A stretch of 5,682 bases of DNA. It comes from Ramlibacter sp. Its GTDB lineage: Bacteria > Pseudomonadota > Gammaproteobacteria > Burkholderiales > Burkholderiaceae_C. This document shows, one piece after another, positions 1 to 5,682 of this stretch. The notes beneath the pieces were generated by a model. The model saw only the letters and a program-made list of their open reading frames with translations. It did not search any database and had not been told where the DNA came from. Where the stretch lies: contig JAMPXR010000185.1 in the NCBI GenBank assembly GCA_023701085.1, positions 1-5,682 of the forward strand. The letters run 5' to 3'. A program made the position numbers and the translations under genes. Every line of letters starts with the position of its first letter. The first letter of the stretch is position 1.

Positions 1-1019
1 ATGACGATCTCGGCCGTCTTCTTCAGCGTCGTGCTGTCGTAGACCGAAATCAGTTCGGTCGCTCCGCCCAGGTACAGCTCCTTGCCGTCGGAAGAGATGT
101 TGATCGCGTAATAGGTGCGATCGGCCGGCGCCTGCTGGACGACCTTGCGCGCGGCAAGGTCGATCTTGACGAGCTGGTTCATCACCGCGAACACCTCGTT
201 CCTGTTCGCCGGATTGACGACCGACGAGAAGTAACCGGTATCGGCGTTGGCGACTTCGGCCACCGCCATCGCTTCCTTGTCCAGGTCGAAGGTCAGGACG
301 CCCAGCTGGAATGCTTCGGGCGACGTGGGATCGACATCGGTGCGCGGCGCGAAATAGGGCGTGGAGAGCACCCCCGACTGCTCGTACTGCGGCCAGAACG
401 CCAGCAGGTCCGGCTCGCCCACGCCTTGGCGCTTCCAGTGGCGCAGGGGGAAGGTCTTGTCGATCTTGCCGGTGGCGGCATCGATGACGTACAGATCCCA
501 GCCGAGCGCGAGGACCCGGTTGCTTTGCGGCCCTGCGGCCAGCATCCCGATCCGGCGGGGCGCCGGAAACACCCGCGCCGGGGTCGCTCCGACGCCGTCG
601 GCGGTTTTGTACACGGCGATCCGGGTGGGCAGCACCTCGTATTCGTTGCGCTTCATGCGCGTGGGGATCTGGTGCACGAAAAGCTGCTGGCCATCCTGGC
701 TCACCACCATGGCCAGCATCGACTTCACCCGCACGCCGGGTTCGGACATGTCGGCACGGAACACCTGCTTGCCGCTGGCCAGGTCGATGCCGACGACGCT
801 TTCGTTGCGGTTGGTCAGGACGTAGGCGACCTTGCCGTCCTTGGGCAGGGCGATGGTCGAGGCGACGCCCTTGCCCGGAATCAGGAAGGTGTGCAGCACC
901 TGGCGCGCCGCCAGGTCGATCACATGCAGGCGGTTGGGGCGCGAGGCGACGACCATGTAGTCCTTCGCCGCCGCCGACCAGGCGCACAGGGCCAGCGCGG
1001 CCGCAAGCCAGAATTTCAT
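1..1019 (-). CDS. qhpB: Quinohemoprotein amine dehydrogenase beta subunit (3' end outside window)
   Basis: The frame is open from the ATG at 1019-1017 to the window edge: 339 complete codons with no stop. From memory of the family length (roughly 340-360 residues as precursor), only a short C-terminal tail should be missing. Residues 1-18 are a Sec signal peptide (K2, hydrophobic core, AAA then KD), so the mature protein is periplasmic. The mature part is made of YVTN/WD-like propeller blades, seen as recurring V-x-x-ID or VYD strands followed by a turn: NRLHVIDLAARQV (29-41), SVVGIDLASGKQV (74-86), LYVIDAATGKI (176-186), LTFDLDKEAM (242-251), LVKIDLAARKV (283-293) and SVYDSTTLKK (325-334). 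In known QHNDH the beta subunit is a seven-bladed propeller that packs around the gamma subunit and helps form the active-site cleft. It contains no cofactor motif. Start is 4 nt after the qhpC stop. It is the last gene visible; further maturation genes may follow. Confidence 0.93.
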   Translation of the reverse strand, partial: MKFWLAAALALCAWSAAAKDYMVVASRPNRLHVIDLAARQVLHTFLIPGKGVASTIALPKDGKVAYVLTNRNESVVGIDLASGKQVFRADMSEPGVRVKSMLAMVVSQDGQQLFVHQIPTRMKRNEYEVLPTRIAVYKTADGVGATPARVFPAPRRIGMLAAGPQSNRVLALGWDLYVIDAATGKIDKTFPLRHWKRQGVGEPDLLAFWPQYEQSGVLSTPYFAPRTDVDPTSPEAFQLGVLTFDLDKEAMAVAEVANADTGYFSSVVNPANRNEVFAVMNQLVKIDLAARKVVQQAPADRTYYAINISSDGKELYLGGATELISVYDSTTLKKTAEIV

Positions 1020-1023
1020 GAGA

Positions 1024-1341
1024 TCAGTCCTCCGGGAAAAGGGATTGCAGTTCGCGCCAGTTGCGCAGCGCCGAATCCTTGCCGTCGCTCCATTCGGGCT
1101 GGGTGTTCAGGCCGTCGGCCAGTTGCGCGGGCCACCAGCAGGGATCGGTGCAGCCATACAGGTCCGCCTCCACCGGCTGGCACAGGTTGGACAGCCCGCC
1201 GAAGGCATCCAGCTCCCAGCCGGGGTCGAAGGTCGTGGTGCAGCCGACGACGTTGCTCATGAGCGTCGCGGCGCCCGCGTCCACGGCGCCGGGCGCGGCG
1301 AGACCGCGTGCCTTCTCGTTCAGCGGTATCAGTCGTTTCAT
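1024..1341 (-). CDS. qhpC: Quinohemoprotein amine dehydrogenase gamma subunit precursor (CTQ peptide)
   Basis: A 105-residue precursor of the catalytic subunit. It carries the cysteine tryptophylquinone made from C64 and W70, in the signature [13 protein letters not shown] (61-73). The residues for the three extra thioether bridges are present at canonical spacings: C34-E43, C54-D60 and C68-D76. Relative to the mature numbering I remember from Pseudomonas/Paracoccus (Cys7-Glu16, Cys27-Asp33, Cys41-Asp49, Cys37-Trp43), every position is offset by a constant 27. All four cysteines are thus accounted for. D60 corresponds to Asp33, proposed in the family as the catalytic base. Residues 1 to about 28 form a leader without a Sec signal peptide, as in known QhpC. 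The leader is needed for QhpD recognition and is removed by the protease QhpE. After maturation the core sits in the periplasm between the alpha and beta subunits. It is embedded between qhpD (4-nt overlap) and qhpB (4-nt gap). Confidence 0.97.
   Translation of the reverse strand: MKRLIPLNEKARGLAAPGAVDAGAATLMSNVVGCTTTFDPGWELDAFGGLSNLCQPVEADLYGCTDPCWWPAQLADGLNTQPEWSDGKDSALRNWRELQSLFPED
1028..1033 (-). promoter_or_regulatory. Ribosome binding site of qhpB inside the end of qhpC
   Basis: GGAGGA on the minus strand lies 8 nt before the qhpB ATG at 1019-1017 and overlaps the last codons of qhpC. It supports this start, which also gives a clean signal peptide. Confidence 0.7.
1258..1341 (-). other. 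Leader peptide segment of QhpC (approximate end)
   Basis: This covers codons 1-28 of qhpC, from [10 protein letters not shown] to the ATLM just before SNVVGC. The end is set by aligning the eight crosslink residues with the mature gamma subunit, so it is uncertain by a few residues. The segment has a basic start (K2, R3, K10, R12), is Ala/Gly rich in the second half (16-26) and lacks the hydrophobic core of a Sec signal. That is consistent with a RiPP-like leader used for maturase docking and a dedicated, non-Sec export route. Confidence 0.65.
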
Positions 1342-2765
1342 GTCAGTTCCCTCCGTTGCATGTTCCCCGCGGTGAAAAAGCCGGGGTTCGCGATGGCGAT
1401 TTCCCCGTAGCACGCCAAGCCGAAGTCGAGCCATTCGCGCACGAACTCGCAATGCTCGAAGGTCGGCGCCAGCGGATCGCCGCCGTGCACATAGGCTTCG
1501 TGGTAGCAGCCGCCGGCGCAGATGCCGCGCGCGCGGCAGCCGCGGCAGGCCTCGTGCACGTGCTGCGCCGCGCCGACGAAGTCCGCGAGCCTGTCGATGT
1601 CGACGCCGCGGGTGACGTCTCCAAAAGAGGCCGTGCCGGTGCCGGTGAAGCGGTGGCACAGCGACAGCGTGCCGTCGGCGCCCGCCGCCAGCAGTCCCAG
1701 CCCGGCGCCGCAGGGCAGCACCTTGTGGGTGCCGCGTGCCAGGTCCAGCATCATGTGGTCCATGTTGGAAAAGCCGTGATGCCAGCCGCGCTTGGCGGCC
1801 TTGACGTAGTCGCGCCCGAGCGCCTTCATGCCGTCCAGGATCTGGCGCAGTTCGCCCGGCGCCAGGGCCTGCGGCGAGCCGGGGCTGGCGGTCACCGGCG
1901 CGAATCCGGCTTCGGCAAAGCCGATGTCCTCGCGCAGATGACGGAAGATGCGCTGGACATCGGTGTTGCCGCGGCTCAAGGTGACGCGCGCGCCGACCGG
2001 CCGGGGCAGCCCGGCCTGGATCAGCTTCCGGGCGTTCGCCGCCACGCGCTGGTAGGTGCCGCGGCCATTGAGGGTGACGCGGCGGCGGTCGTGTTCGAGT
2101 TCGTCGCCGTCGATGCTGATCGCGATGCCGACGGCATGCTCGCGGAAGAAGGCGATCATCTCGTCGTTCAGCAGGGTGGCGTTGGTGGTGAGCGAGAAAT
2201 CCACCTGCTTGCCGGCGGCTTGCGCGCGCGCCCGCGCCTCCAGGGTCAGCGCGCGAATCGCCGCGAAGCGGGTCAGCGGCTCGCCGCCGAAAAAGACGAT
2301 GCCCACGCGCTCGCGATCGCCCGCCTGGCGCAGCAGCAGGTCGATGGCCTGAAGCGCGGTCTCGTGCTCCATCACCTGCGCCGCCTTGGGCGGTTCCAGG
2401 TCCTCGCGATAGCAGTACGAACAGCCGAGATTGCAGCCGGTGGTCAGCGTCAGCACCAGCGTGCCGATGGGCGCGCGCGTCACGGGCCGCGGCGCGGCGG
2501 CGTCGGTTGGCAAGCCGGGCCCCAGCACGCCCAGCGCGATGAAGTCGGCCAGTGCGTCGCACACGGCCCCGGGCGCATGGGTGCCGTCGAAACGCGCCTT
2601 GACGGCGTCCGCGCGGACCTCTTCATGCTCTTCGATGAAGGCCAGCAGGTCGTCGCCGACGCGGTCGAGTTCGAACACCGAGGTGGTCGGCACGTGCAGG
2701 AGCACGCGCCGTCCGGCCGCGTCCACCGCCCGGTAGTTCTGGTGTTGCAGTTGCAGGGATCCCAT
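1338..2765 (-). CDS. qhpD: Radical SAM maturase of the QHNDH gamma subunit
   Basis: A 475-residue cytoplasmic enzyme. In Paracoccus denitrificans, QhpD uses S-adenosylmethionine radicals to form the three Cys-to-Asp/Glu methylene thioether bonds inside the QhpC polypeptide. Visible here is an N-terminal region (about 1-90; [20 protein letters not shown]) resembling PqqD-like RiPP recognition elements that bind leader peptides. The radical SAM CxxxCxxC motif is at C111, C115 and C118 ([11 protein letters not shown]), GGEPL is at 160-164 (SAM amino-group contact) and ISIDG is at 216-220. A SPASM-like set of seven cysteines follows: C352, C370 (with G365, the Gx4C pattern), C407, C410, C416, C420 and C439, which should hold auxiliary 4Fe-4S clusters. 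All expected motifs are intact and the length is typical. The TGA stop overlaps the ATG of its substrate gene qhpC by 4 nt, so enzyme and substrate are translationally coupled. Confidence 0.95.
   Translation of the reverse strand: MGSLQLQHQNYRAVDAAGRRVLLHVPTTSVFELDRVGDDLLAFIEEHEEVRADAVKARFDGTHAPGAVCDALADFIALGVLGPGLPTDAAAPRPVTRAPIGTLVLTLTTGCNLGCSYCYREDLEPPKAAQVMEHETALQAIDLLLRQAGDRERVGIVFFGGEPLTRFAAIRALTLEARARAQAAGKQVDFSLTTNATLLNDEMIAFFREHAVGIAISIDGDELEHDRRRVTLNGRGTYQRVAANARKLIQAGLPRPVGARVTLSRGNTDVQRIFRHLREDIGFAEAGFAPVTASPGSPQALAPGELRQILDGMKALGRDYVKAAKRGWHHGFSNMDHMMLDLARGTHKVLPCGAGLGLLAAGADGTLSLCHRFTGTGTASFGDVTRGVDIDRLADFVGAAQHVHEACRGCRARGICAGGCYHEAYVHGGDPLAPTFEHCEFVREWLDFGLACYGEIAIANPGFFTAGNMQRRELT
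1349..1354 (-). promoter_or_regulatory. Strong ribosome binding site of qhpC inside the end of qhpD
   Basis: GGAGGG on the minus strand lies 7 nt before the qhpC ATG at 1341-1339, within the last codons of qhpD. It is one of the two best Shine-Dalgarno matches in the window. It fixes the start of the 105-residue gamma precursor, which includes the leader. Confidence 0.75.
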
Positions 2766-2773
2766 CTGGCGCG

Positions 2774-2779
2774 CCCCTT
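2774..2779 (-). promoter_or_regulatory. Ribosome binding site of qhpD, overlapping the qhpA stop codon
   Basis: AAGGGG on the minus strand uses the last two bases of the qhpA TAA stop (2780-2778) and lies 8 nt before the qhpD ATG at 2765-2763. The overlap suggests that ribosomes finishing qhpA may reinitiate on qhpD. Confidence 0.55.
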
Positions 2780-4400
2780 ACCGCAGAGGCGGCGTGTTCC
2801 AGCGCTGCGCGCCGACCACCATGCGCGCCTTGCCGCTGAGGGTCTGCGAGCCATCCTGGACGCTCGCCGTCACCGCCAGGTCGCCCACATTGGACTGGCC
2901 GCCCCGCGCCGGGTTGGGGCCCGCCAGGGCGGGCAGGAAGCGGCCCGTCGGCTCCATCACCCCCGCGAAGGCGACGTCATTGGCGGCCTTCGCTTTCTCG
3001 TCGTTGTTGTCCACGCTCCAGTGGGCATTCACCGGCCCGAGGCGCAGGTCGTCGCCGGTGCCGGGTTTGCCGTCGGGGCCGTTCAGGTAGGCGACGGCCT
3101 CGAACTGGGCCGTCAAGGCCGCGTTGGCGCCGCCGGCCAGGCGGGCCATGGCGAATTCGGGTTCGACACGGATCGAATCGAACTGCCGGTACACCGCCAG
3201 CCTGGCGTCGGCCCCGGCCGGCCCCGGGCCCAGCTTGCGCCAGCCGGTGGCCGCGCCCTGCGCGACCTTGACCGTCACCAGTGCCTCGTCCTCGGAGACC
3301 CCCTCGACCTTCTCGACGCGCACGTCCGAGCCGAGATCCAGTCGTTCCAGCTGGGCTGTTCGCAATTTCACCCCGCTGACGCGCAGCGTGGTGCTCTCGC
3401 CGCTCTTCACGAGCGCCGGGGACACGGCGACGATGGTGCCGGGCCGGACCGAATCCATGCGCACCGCCTCGAAGCGCGCGCCGACCTCGTCGGCGCCGCG
3501 CATGAACCAGCGCCCCGACATCGTGGCGCCATCGGCGCTGAGTGCGAACACCGAGCGTGTCTCCTGGTTGCCGATCAGGGCGCTGCCGCGCCACTCGTAA
3601 CCGGCATAGACGACCGACTCGCCCTCCCCGACCAGCCGGTTGCCGTTGTCGTACACCAGATCGTAGGCGGCGGCGTAGCGGCCCGCCTTCAGGGCGCCCA
3701 CCCGCAGGTAGCCGGAGTAGGCCCCCACGCCCGGCCGCCAGCCCGCGACGCGCCAATGGCCGGTCGGCGCCCGATGGCTGGCGCGGCGCCACTTCGCCCA
3801 CGCCGCCGTGTCGTACGGATAGAGTTCGCCCAGTTTCGACGAGGTGTCGCCCAGCGCCAGATCCAGCCAGTTGCGGTCCCGGCCCAGCGCCGAATACTCG
3901 ACACTGGGGAACTGCCCGACGTGCGTGTGCACCAGCTTGCGCCATTCCTGCGTGTCGCGCCGCTGCAGGGCGACGCGGCCGAAACTGTGGCAGCGCGCGC
4001 ACATCTGCCCCAGTTCGTCGGACGGGACGATGTCCGCGATGTTGGGCTGTCTTTCGAGCAAGGCGCGATAGGGCGCGCTCTCCTGCGGCGCCAGCCCTTG
4101 TGTGTCGGCCAGGTACTTGACCAGCACCTTGCGCTCTTCGCGCGTGACCTGGACCTTGTGCCAGATGCCCATGCGCACGATCGTCATGTCCCAGCCTTCC
4201 GGGCTCTTGCGGATGTTGGAAAGGCGCTCGAGCTTTTCCTTGCCCGGGTGACAGGCACCGCACTTTTGCACCAGCAGCGCAGGCGCGGCGGCCAGTGCGC
4301 CCCCCGCGCCCACGAACATGTGCGCCGCCAGCAGCAGCGCCGGCCCGGTGACGCGCCACACCTTGCGGTCCCGCACGCCGTGATCGACCACCTGATTCAT
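2778..4400 (-). CDS. qhpA: Quinohemoprotein amine dehydrogenase alpha subunit (diheme cytochrome c)
   Basis: A 540-residue periplasmic subunit that takes electrons from the CTQ cofactor of the gamma subunit and passes them to a soluble acceptor (azurin or a cytochrome c in studied species). It has a signal peptide with a basic n-region (R10, R12, K13, R16), a hydrophobic core at 18-38 and likely cleavage around 37-39. Two CxxCH heme c motifs follow: CGACH at 47-51 and CARCH at 134-138. These contain the only four cysteines in the protein. M72, M77, H81, H158 and H160 are candidate sixth heme ligands, which I cannot assign. After the heme domain (to about 170) come three beta-rich domains: about 211-315 (starts TGHWRVAGW), about 318-405 (SPALVKSGESTTLRVSG, Ig/IPT-like) and about 408-530 (GPDGKPGTGDDLRLG at 441-455). 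This is the four-domain architecture of QHNDH alpha, and the length is as expected. qhpD starts 12 nt after the TAA stop. Confidence 0.95.
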   Translation of the reverse strand: MNQVVDHGVRDRKVWRVTGPALLLAAHMFVGAGGALAAAPALLVQKCGACHPGKEKLERLSNIRKSPEGWDMTIVRMGIWHKVQVTREERKVLVKYLADTQGLAPQESAPYRALLERQPNIADIVPSDELGQMCARCHSFGRVALQRRDTQEWRKLVHTHVGQFPSVEYSALGRDRNWLDLALGDTSSKLGELYPYDTAAWAKWRRASHRAPTGHWRVAGWRPGVGAYSGYLRVGALKAGRYAAAYDLVYDNGNRLVGEGESVVYAGYEWRGSALIGNQETRSVFALSADGATMSGRWFMRGADEVGARFEAVRMDSVRPGTIVAVSPALVKSGESTTLRVSGVKLRTAQLERLDLGSDVRVEKVEGVSEDEALVTVKVAQGAATGWRKLGPGPAGADARLAVYRQFDSIRVEPEFAMARLAGGANAALTAQFEAVAYLNGPDGKPGTGDDLRLGPVNAHWSVDNNDEKAKAANDVAFAGVMEPTGRFLPALAGPNPARGGQSNVGDLAVTASVQDGSQTLSGKARMVVGAQRWNTPPLR

Positions 4401-4454
4401 GTCATCTCCCGTCCTGATAGTCCATCGAAATCGCTGCGTGGAATCGGCTCGGCG
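4401..4454 (-). other. 54-nt intergenic gap between the Ycf48-like gene and qhpA
   Basis: This is the longest gene-free stretch in the window. I see no GC-rich stem followed by a T run, and no convincing -35/-10 pair, on the minus strand. It contains the qhpA ribosome binding site at its downstream end. The gap is long enough to hold a processing site or a weak internal promoter, but the sequence gives no direct support for either. The default reading is co-transcription of the upstream pair with qhpA. Confidence 0.5.
4405..4410 (-). promoter_or_regulatory. Ribosome binding site of qhpA
   Basis: On the minus strand GGGAGA sits 4 nt before the ATG at 4400-4398, so the GGAG core is 5 nt away. 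The spacing is slightly short but usable. It supports the start at 4400, which also gives a complete signal peptide. Another ATG at 4405-4403 is out of frame. Confidence 0.6.
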
Positions 4455-5435
4455 TTACCGGGCGATGTCATCGCTCAAAACGCCGGAAGGCCCCAGCAGC
4501 ACGACCTTGCCCTGGCCGGCATCGGCCACGCTCGTCAGGTTCAAGCGGTCGGCCCGCTCGCGGCTTTCGAAACTGCGGCCGCCGTCCTTGCTGAGCAGGA
4601 CCGCTCCGCTCATGCCGACCAGCACGACGCGCCCGTCCGCCAGCTGCGTCACCCCTGACAAGGCCTGCGTGGTGCCGGTGGCGACCGGCTGCCAGGTATC
4701 CCCGTTGTCCTCGGAGCGGAAGGCGTTGCCCCGCATGCCCACGATGAGGAGGGCCCCGTCGCGCAGCATCAGTCCATTCCAGAAGGAACCCTTGTAGGCC
4801 GGCTTCAGTGTTTTCCAGCTCTTGCCCGCATCGGTGCTGCGAAATACGGTTCCGGCCTCGGCCGTCACGAACAGGGCGCCACCCGCGCCGGGGAAAATCT
4901 GGTTCAGATGCCGGTCGCGGTCGTCGCCGTGCCCCAGTTCGATTTCCTTCCAGCTCTTGCCGCCGTCGCGCGTTTCGATGGCGCGCCCGAACGATCCGAC
5001 CGCGATCCCCTGCCGTTCGTTGGCGAACCAGACCGACAGCAGCGCCAGGTCGGGCGCGGCGCGGTGCTGCAGCTCCCAGGTTTCGCCGCCGTCGCCGCTG
5101 CGCAGCACGACGCCGCCATGGCCCACGGCCCAGCCCAGCGAGCCGTTCACGAACCACACGCCGGTCAGCATGGACCGCGTCTGCACGCTTCGCGCCTGGC
5201 GCCAGCTCCTGCCCTGGTCGTCGGACAGCAGCACGATGCCGTAGTCGCCCACGGCCACCAGCCGCTGGCCGGCGCGCGCCACCGCCAGCAGCGGCGCCTT
5301 GGCAGCCTTGGCGACCTGGGCAGCCGGCTGCGACGGGCCTTGCTCCATGGCCCGAAGCGCGCCGCCCGGAACCAGGGCGGCCATCGAAGCGGCCAGCGCG
5401 CCGGCGGCGATTCGGGTGAATGTCGATGTCTTCAT
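4455..5435 (-). CDS. Ycf48-like secreted beta-propeller protein (BNR/Asp-box repeats)
   Basis: A 326-residue protein with a Sec-type signal peptide: K2, R8, then a hydrophobic stretch at about 10-27, with likely cleavage near A29. The mature part contains six Asp-box motifs (S/T-x-D-x-G-x-S/T-W/F) at residues 71-78, 113-120, 155-162, 200-207, 241-248 and 282-289, spaced 41-45 residues apart. A degenerate seventh strand (GPSGVLSDD) lies at the C-terminus. This is the pattern of the Ycf48/PSII-BNR seven-bladed propeller family. In phototrophs Ycf48 helps photosystem II assembly; in heterotrophs such proteins occur beside RND transporters and their role is unknown, so an assembly or partner role in the periplasm is inference. 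Nothing suggests sialidase activity, since only the structural Asp boxes are seen. The start at 5435 gives an intact signal peptide but has no clear Shine-Dalgarno. Translation is probably coupled to the RND gene ending 13 nt upstream. qhpA follows after 54 nt. Confidence 0.85.
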   Translation of the reverse strand: MKTSTFTRIAAGALAASMAALVPGGALRAMEQGPSQPAAQVAKAAKAPLLAVARAGQRLVAVGDYGIVLLSDDQGRSWRQARSVQTRSMLTGVWFVNGSLGWAVGHGGVVLRSGDGGETWELQHRAAPDLALLSVWFANERQGIAVGSFGRAIETRDGGKSWKEIELGHGDDRDRHLNQIFPGAGGALFVTAEAGTVFRSTDAGKSWKTLKPAYKGSFWNGLMLRDGALLIVGMRGNAFRSEDNGDTWQPVATGTTQALSGVTQLADGRVVLVGMSGAVLLSKDGGRSFESRERADRLNLTSVADAGQGKVVLLGPSGVLSDDIAR

Positions 5436-5448
5436 GGCGGCTGCGTGG

Positions 5449-5682
5449 TCAATGCGCCAGCAGCGGCGCCCGCACCGGTCCGGTGCGCGGAAGAATGCGG
5501 TCGATCACCACCGCCAGGGCCGGCAACAGCGTCATCGCCATGATCATGTTGACCATGAACATGAAGGTCAGCAGCATGCCCATGTCGGCCTGGAACTTGA
5601 GCGCCGAGAACGACCAGGTCGCCACGCCGACCGACAGCGTGATCGCCGTGAAGATGGTGGCATTGCCGGTCTCGTTGAGCGA
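5449..5682 (-). CDS. RND/MMPL-family transporter, C-terminal end (partial, 5' end outside window)
   Basis: Only the last 77 residues are present; the reading frame is open to the window edge at 5682 and ends in TGA at 5451-5449. The fragment holds two hydrophobic helices, at about fragment residues 9-27 and 35-59, joined by a short loop containing KFQADMG, followed by a short tail (DRILPRTGPVRAPLLAH) that is probably cytoplasmic. The loop motif, the Met-rich last helix and the helix end at LLPALAVVIDR match my memory of the C-terminus of large (about 800 residues) RND-superfamily 'predicted exporters' of the MMPL/COG1033 type. These are proton-driven inner-membrane permeases, often hydrophobic-substrate or lipid exporters. 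Substrate and direction cannot be told from this piece. The next gene, a Ycf48-like protein, starts 13 nt downstream, and such pairs recur in proteobacteria. Family call fairly secure; function unknown. Confidence 0.75.
   Translation of the reverse strand, partial: SLNETGNATIFTAITLSVGVATWSFSALKFQADMGMLLTFMFMVNMIMAMTLLPALAVVIDRILPRTGPVRAPLLAH

Noticed and set aside
984..1019. Possible lipobox (LALC at residues 9-12) in the QhpB signal peptide.
   Set aside because: The residue before Cys is Leu rather than Gly, Ala or Ser, and it sits too early in the hydrophobic core. A normal signal peptidase I site (AAA before KD) follows at residue 18.
1258..1260. Internal ATG (M28) of qhpC as a possible start that would yield the mature core directly.
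   Set aside because: There is no Shine-Dalgarno in front of it. The upstream ATG has GGAGGG at good spacing, and the family requires a leader of about this length.
1024..2562. A 512-residue minus-strand reading frame whose C-terminus is the gamma subunit.
   Set aside because: Only the last 105 codons are real (qhpC). The upstream part is qhpD read in the wrong frame. A strong ribosome binding site and the ATGA overlap place the true start at 1341.
2977..4359. A 460-residue out-of-frame minus-strand frame inside qhpA.
   Set aside because: It is an Arg/Gly/Ala-rich shadow of the heme-bearing frame, without motifs.
4350..4400. Tat-type export signal in QhpA because of the basic n-region.
   Set aside because: There is no twin arginine: the basic residues are R10, R12, K13 and R16. 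Heme c proteins are exported unfolded through Sec.
4401..4454. Terminator or attenuator between the Ycf48-like gene and qhpA.
   Set aside because: No stable stem with a following T run was found on inspection of the minus strand.
1308..4658. A 1116-codon open frame on the plus strand antisense to qhpD, qhpA and part of the Ycf48-like gene.
   Set aside because: It is a by-product of strong GC codon bias on the minus strand. Its translation is rich in Arg, Ala, Gly, His and Gln, with no recognisable domain or signal. The minus-strand genes beneath it have unmistakable family motifs.

Overview
The window is a compact, high-GC (about two thirds G+C by eye) stretch in which every gene I can support lies on the minus strand, so it reads from position 5682 down to position 1. 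Its core is a quinohemoprotein amine dehydrogenase (QHNDH) locus in the classical order qhpA-qhpD-qhpC-qhpB: alpha, radical SAM maturase, gamma and beta. The gamma subunit identifies the locus best. It carries all eight residues that form the cysteine tryptophylquinone (CTQ) cofactor and the three Cys-to-Asp/Glu thioether bridges, at exactly the spacings known for the family. The organism is probably a Gram-negative proteobacterium: there is a periplasmic c-type cytochrome, Sec signal peptides and an RND permease. A betaproteobacterium or a high-GC Pseudomonas relative would fit, but the sequence alone does not decide.

Layout along the transcript: (1) 5682-5449, the last 77 residues of an RND/MMPL-type inner-membrane transporter; (2) 5435-4455, a secreted Ycf48-like beta-propeller with six Asp-box repeats; (3) 4400-2778, qhpA, the diheme alpha subunit; (4) 2765-1338, qhpD, the radical SAM/SPASM-like enzyme that builds thioether crosslinks in the gamma subunit; (5) 1341-1024, qhpC, the gamma-subunit precursor with its leader; (6) 1019 to the window edge, qhpB, the beta-propeller subunit, lacking only its extreme C-terminus. 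The gaps are 13, 54 and 12 nt, then a 4-nt overlap (ATGA), then 4 nt. No terminator-like hairpin is visible between genes, so one polycistronic mRNA is likely. Its promoter must lie upstream of position 5682, outside the window.

How it works together, from family knowledge: QhpD acts in the cytoplasm on the QhpC peptide, binding its leader. Further maturation steps (leader removal by QhpE, tryptophan hydroxylation by QhpG, export by QhpF) use genes not seen here and perhaps located beyond position 1. The gamma core assembles in the periplasm with the alpha and beta subunits and oxidises primary amines to aldehydes plus ammonia, passing electrons through CTQ and the two hemes to a soluble acceptor. 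The less expected feature is the RND transporter and Ycf48-like protein placed directly upstream in the same apparent operon. That pair is the best candidate for an under-described accessory or transport function. No RNA genes, mobile elements, CRISPR arrays or long non-coding stretches were seen.
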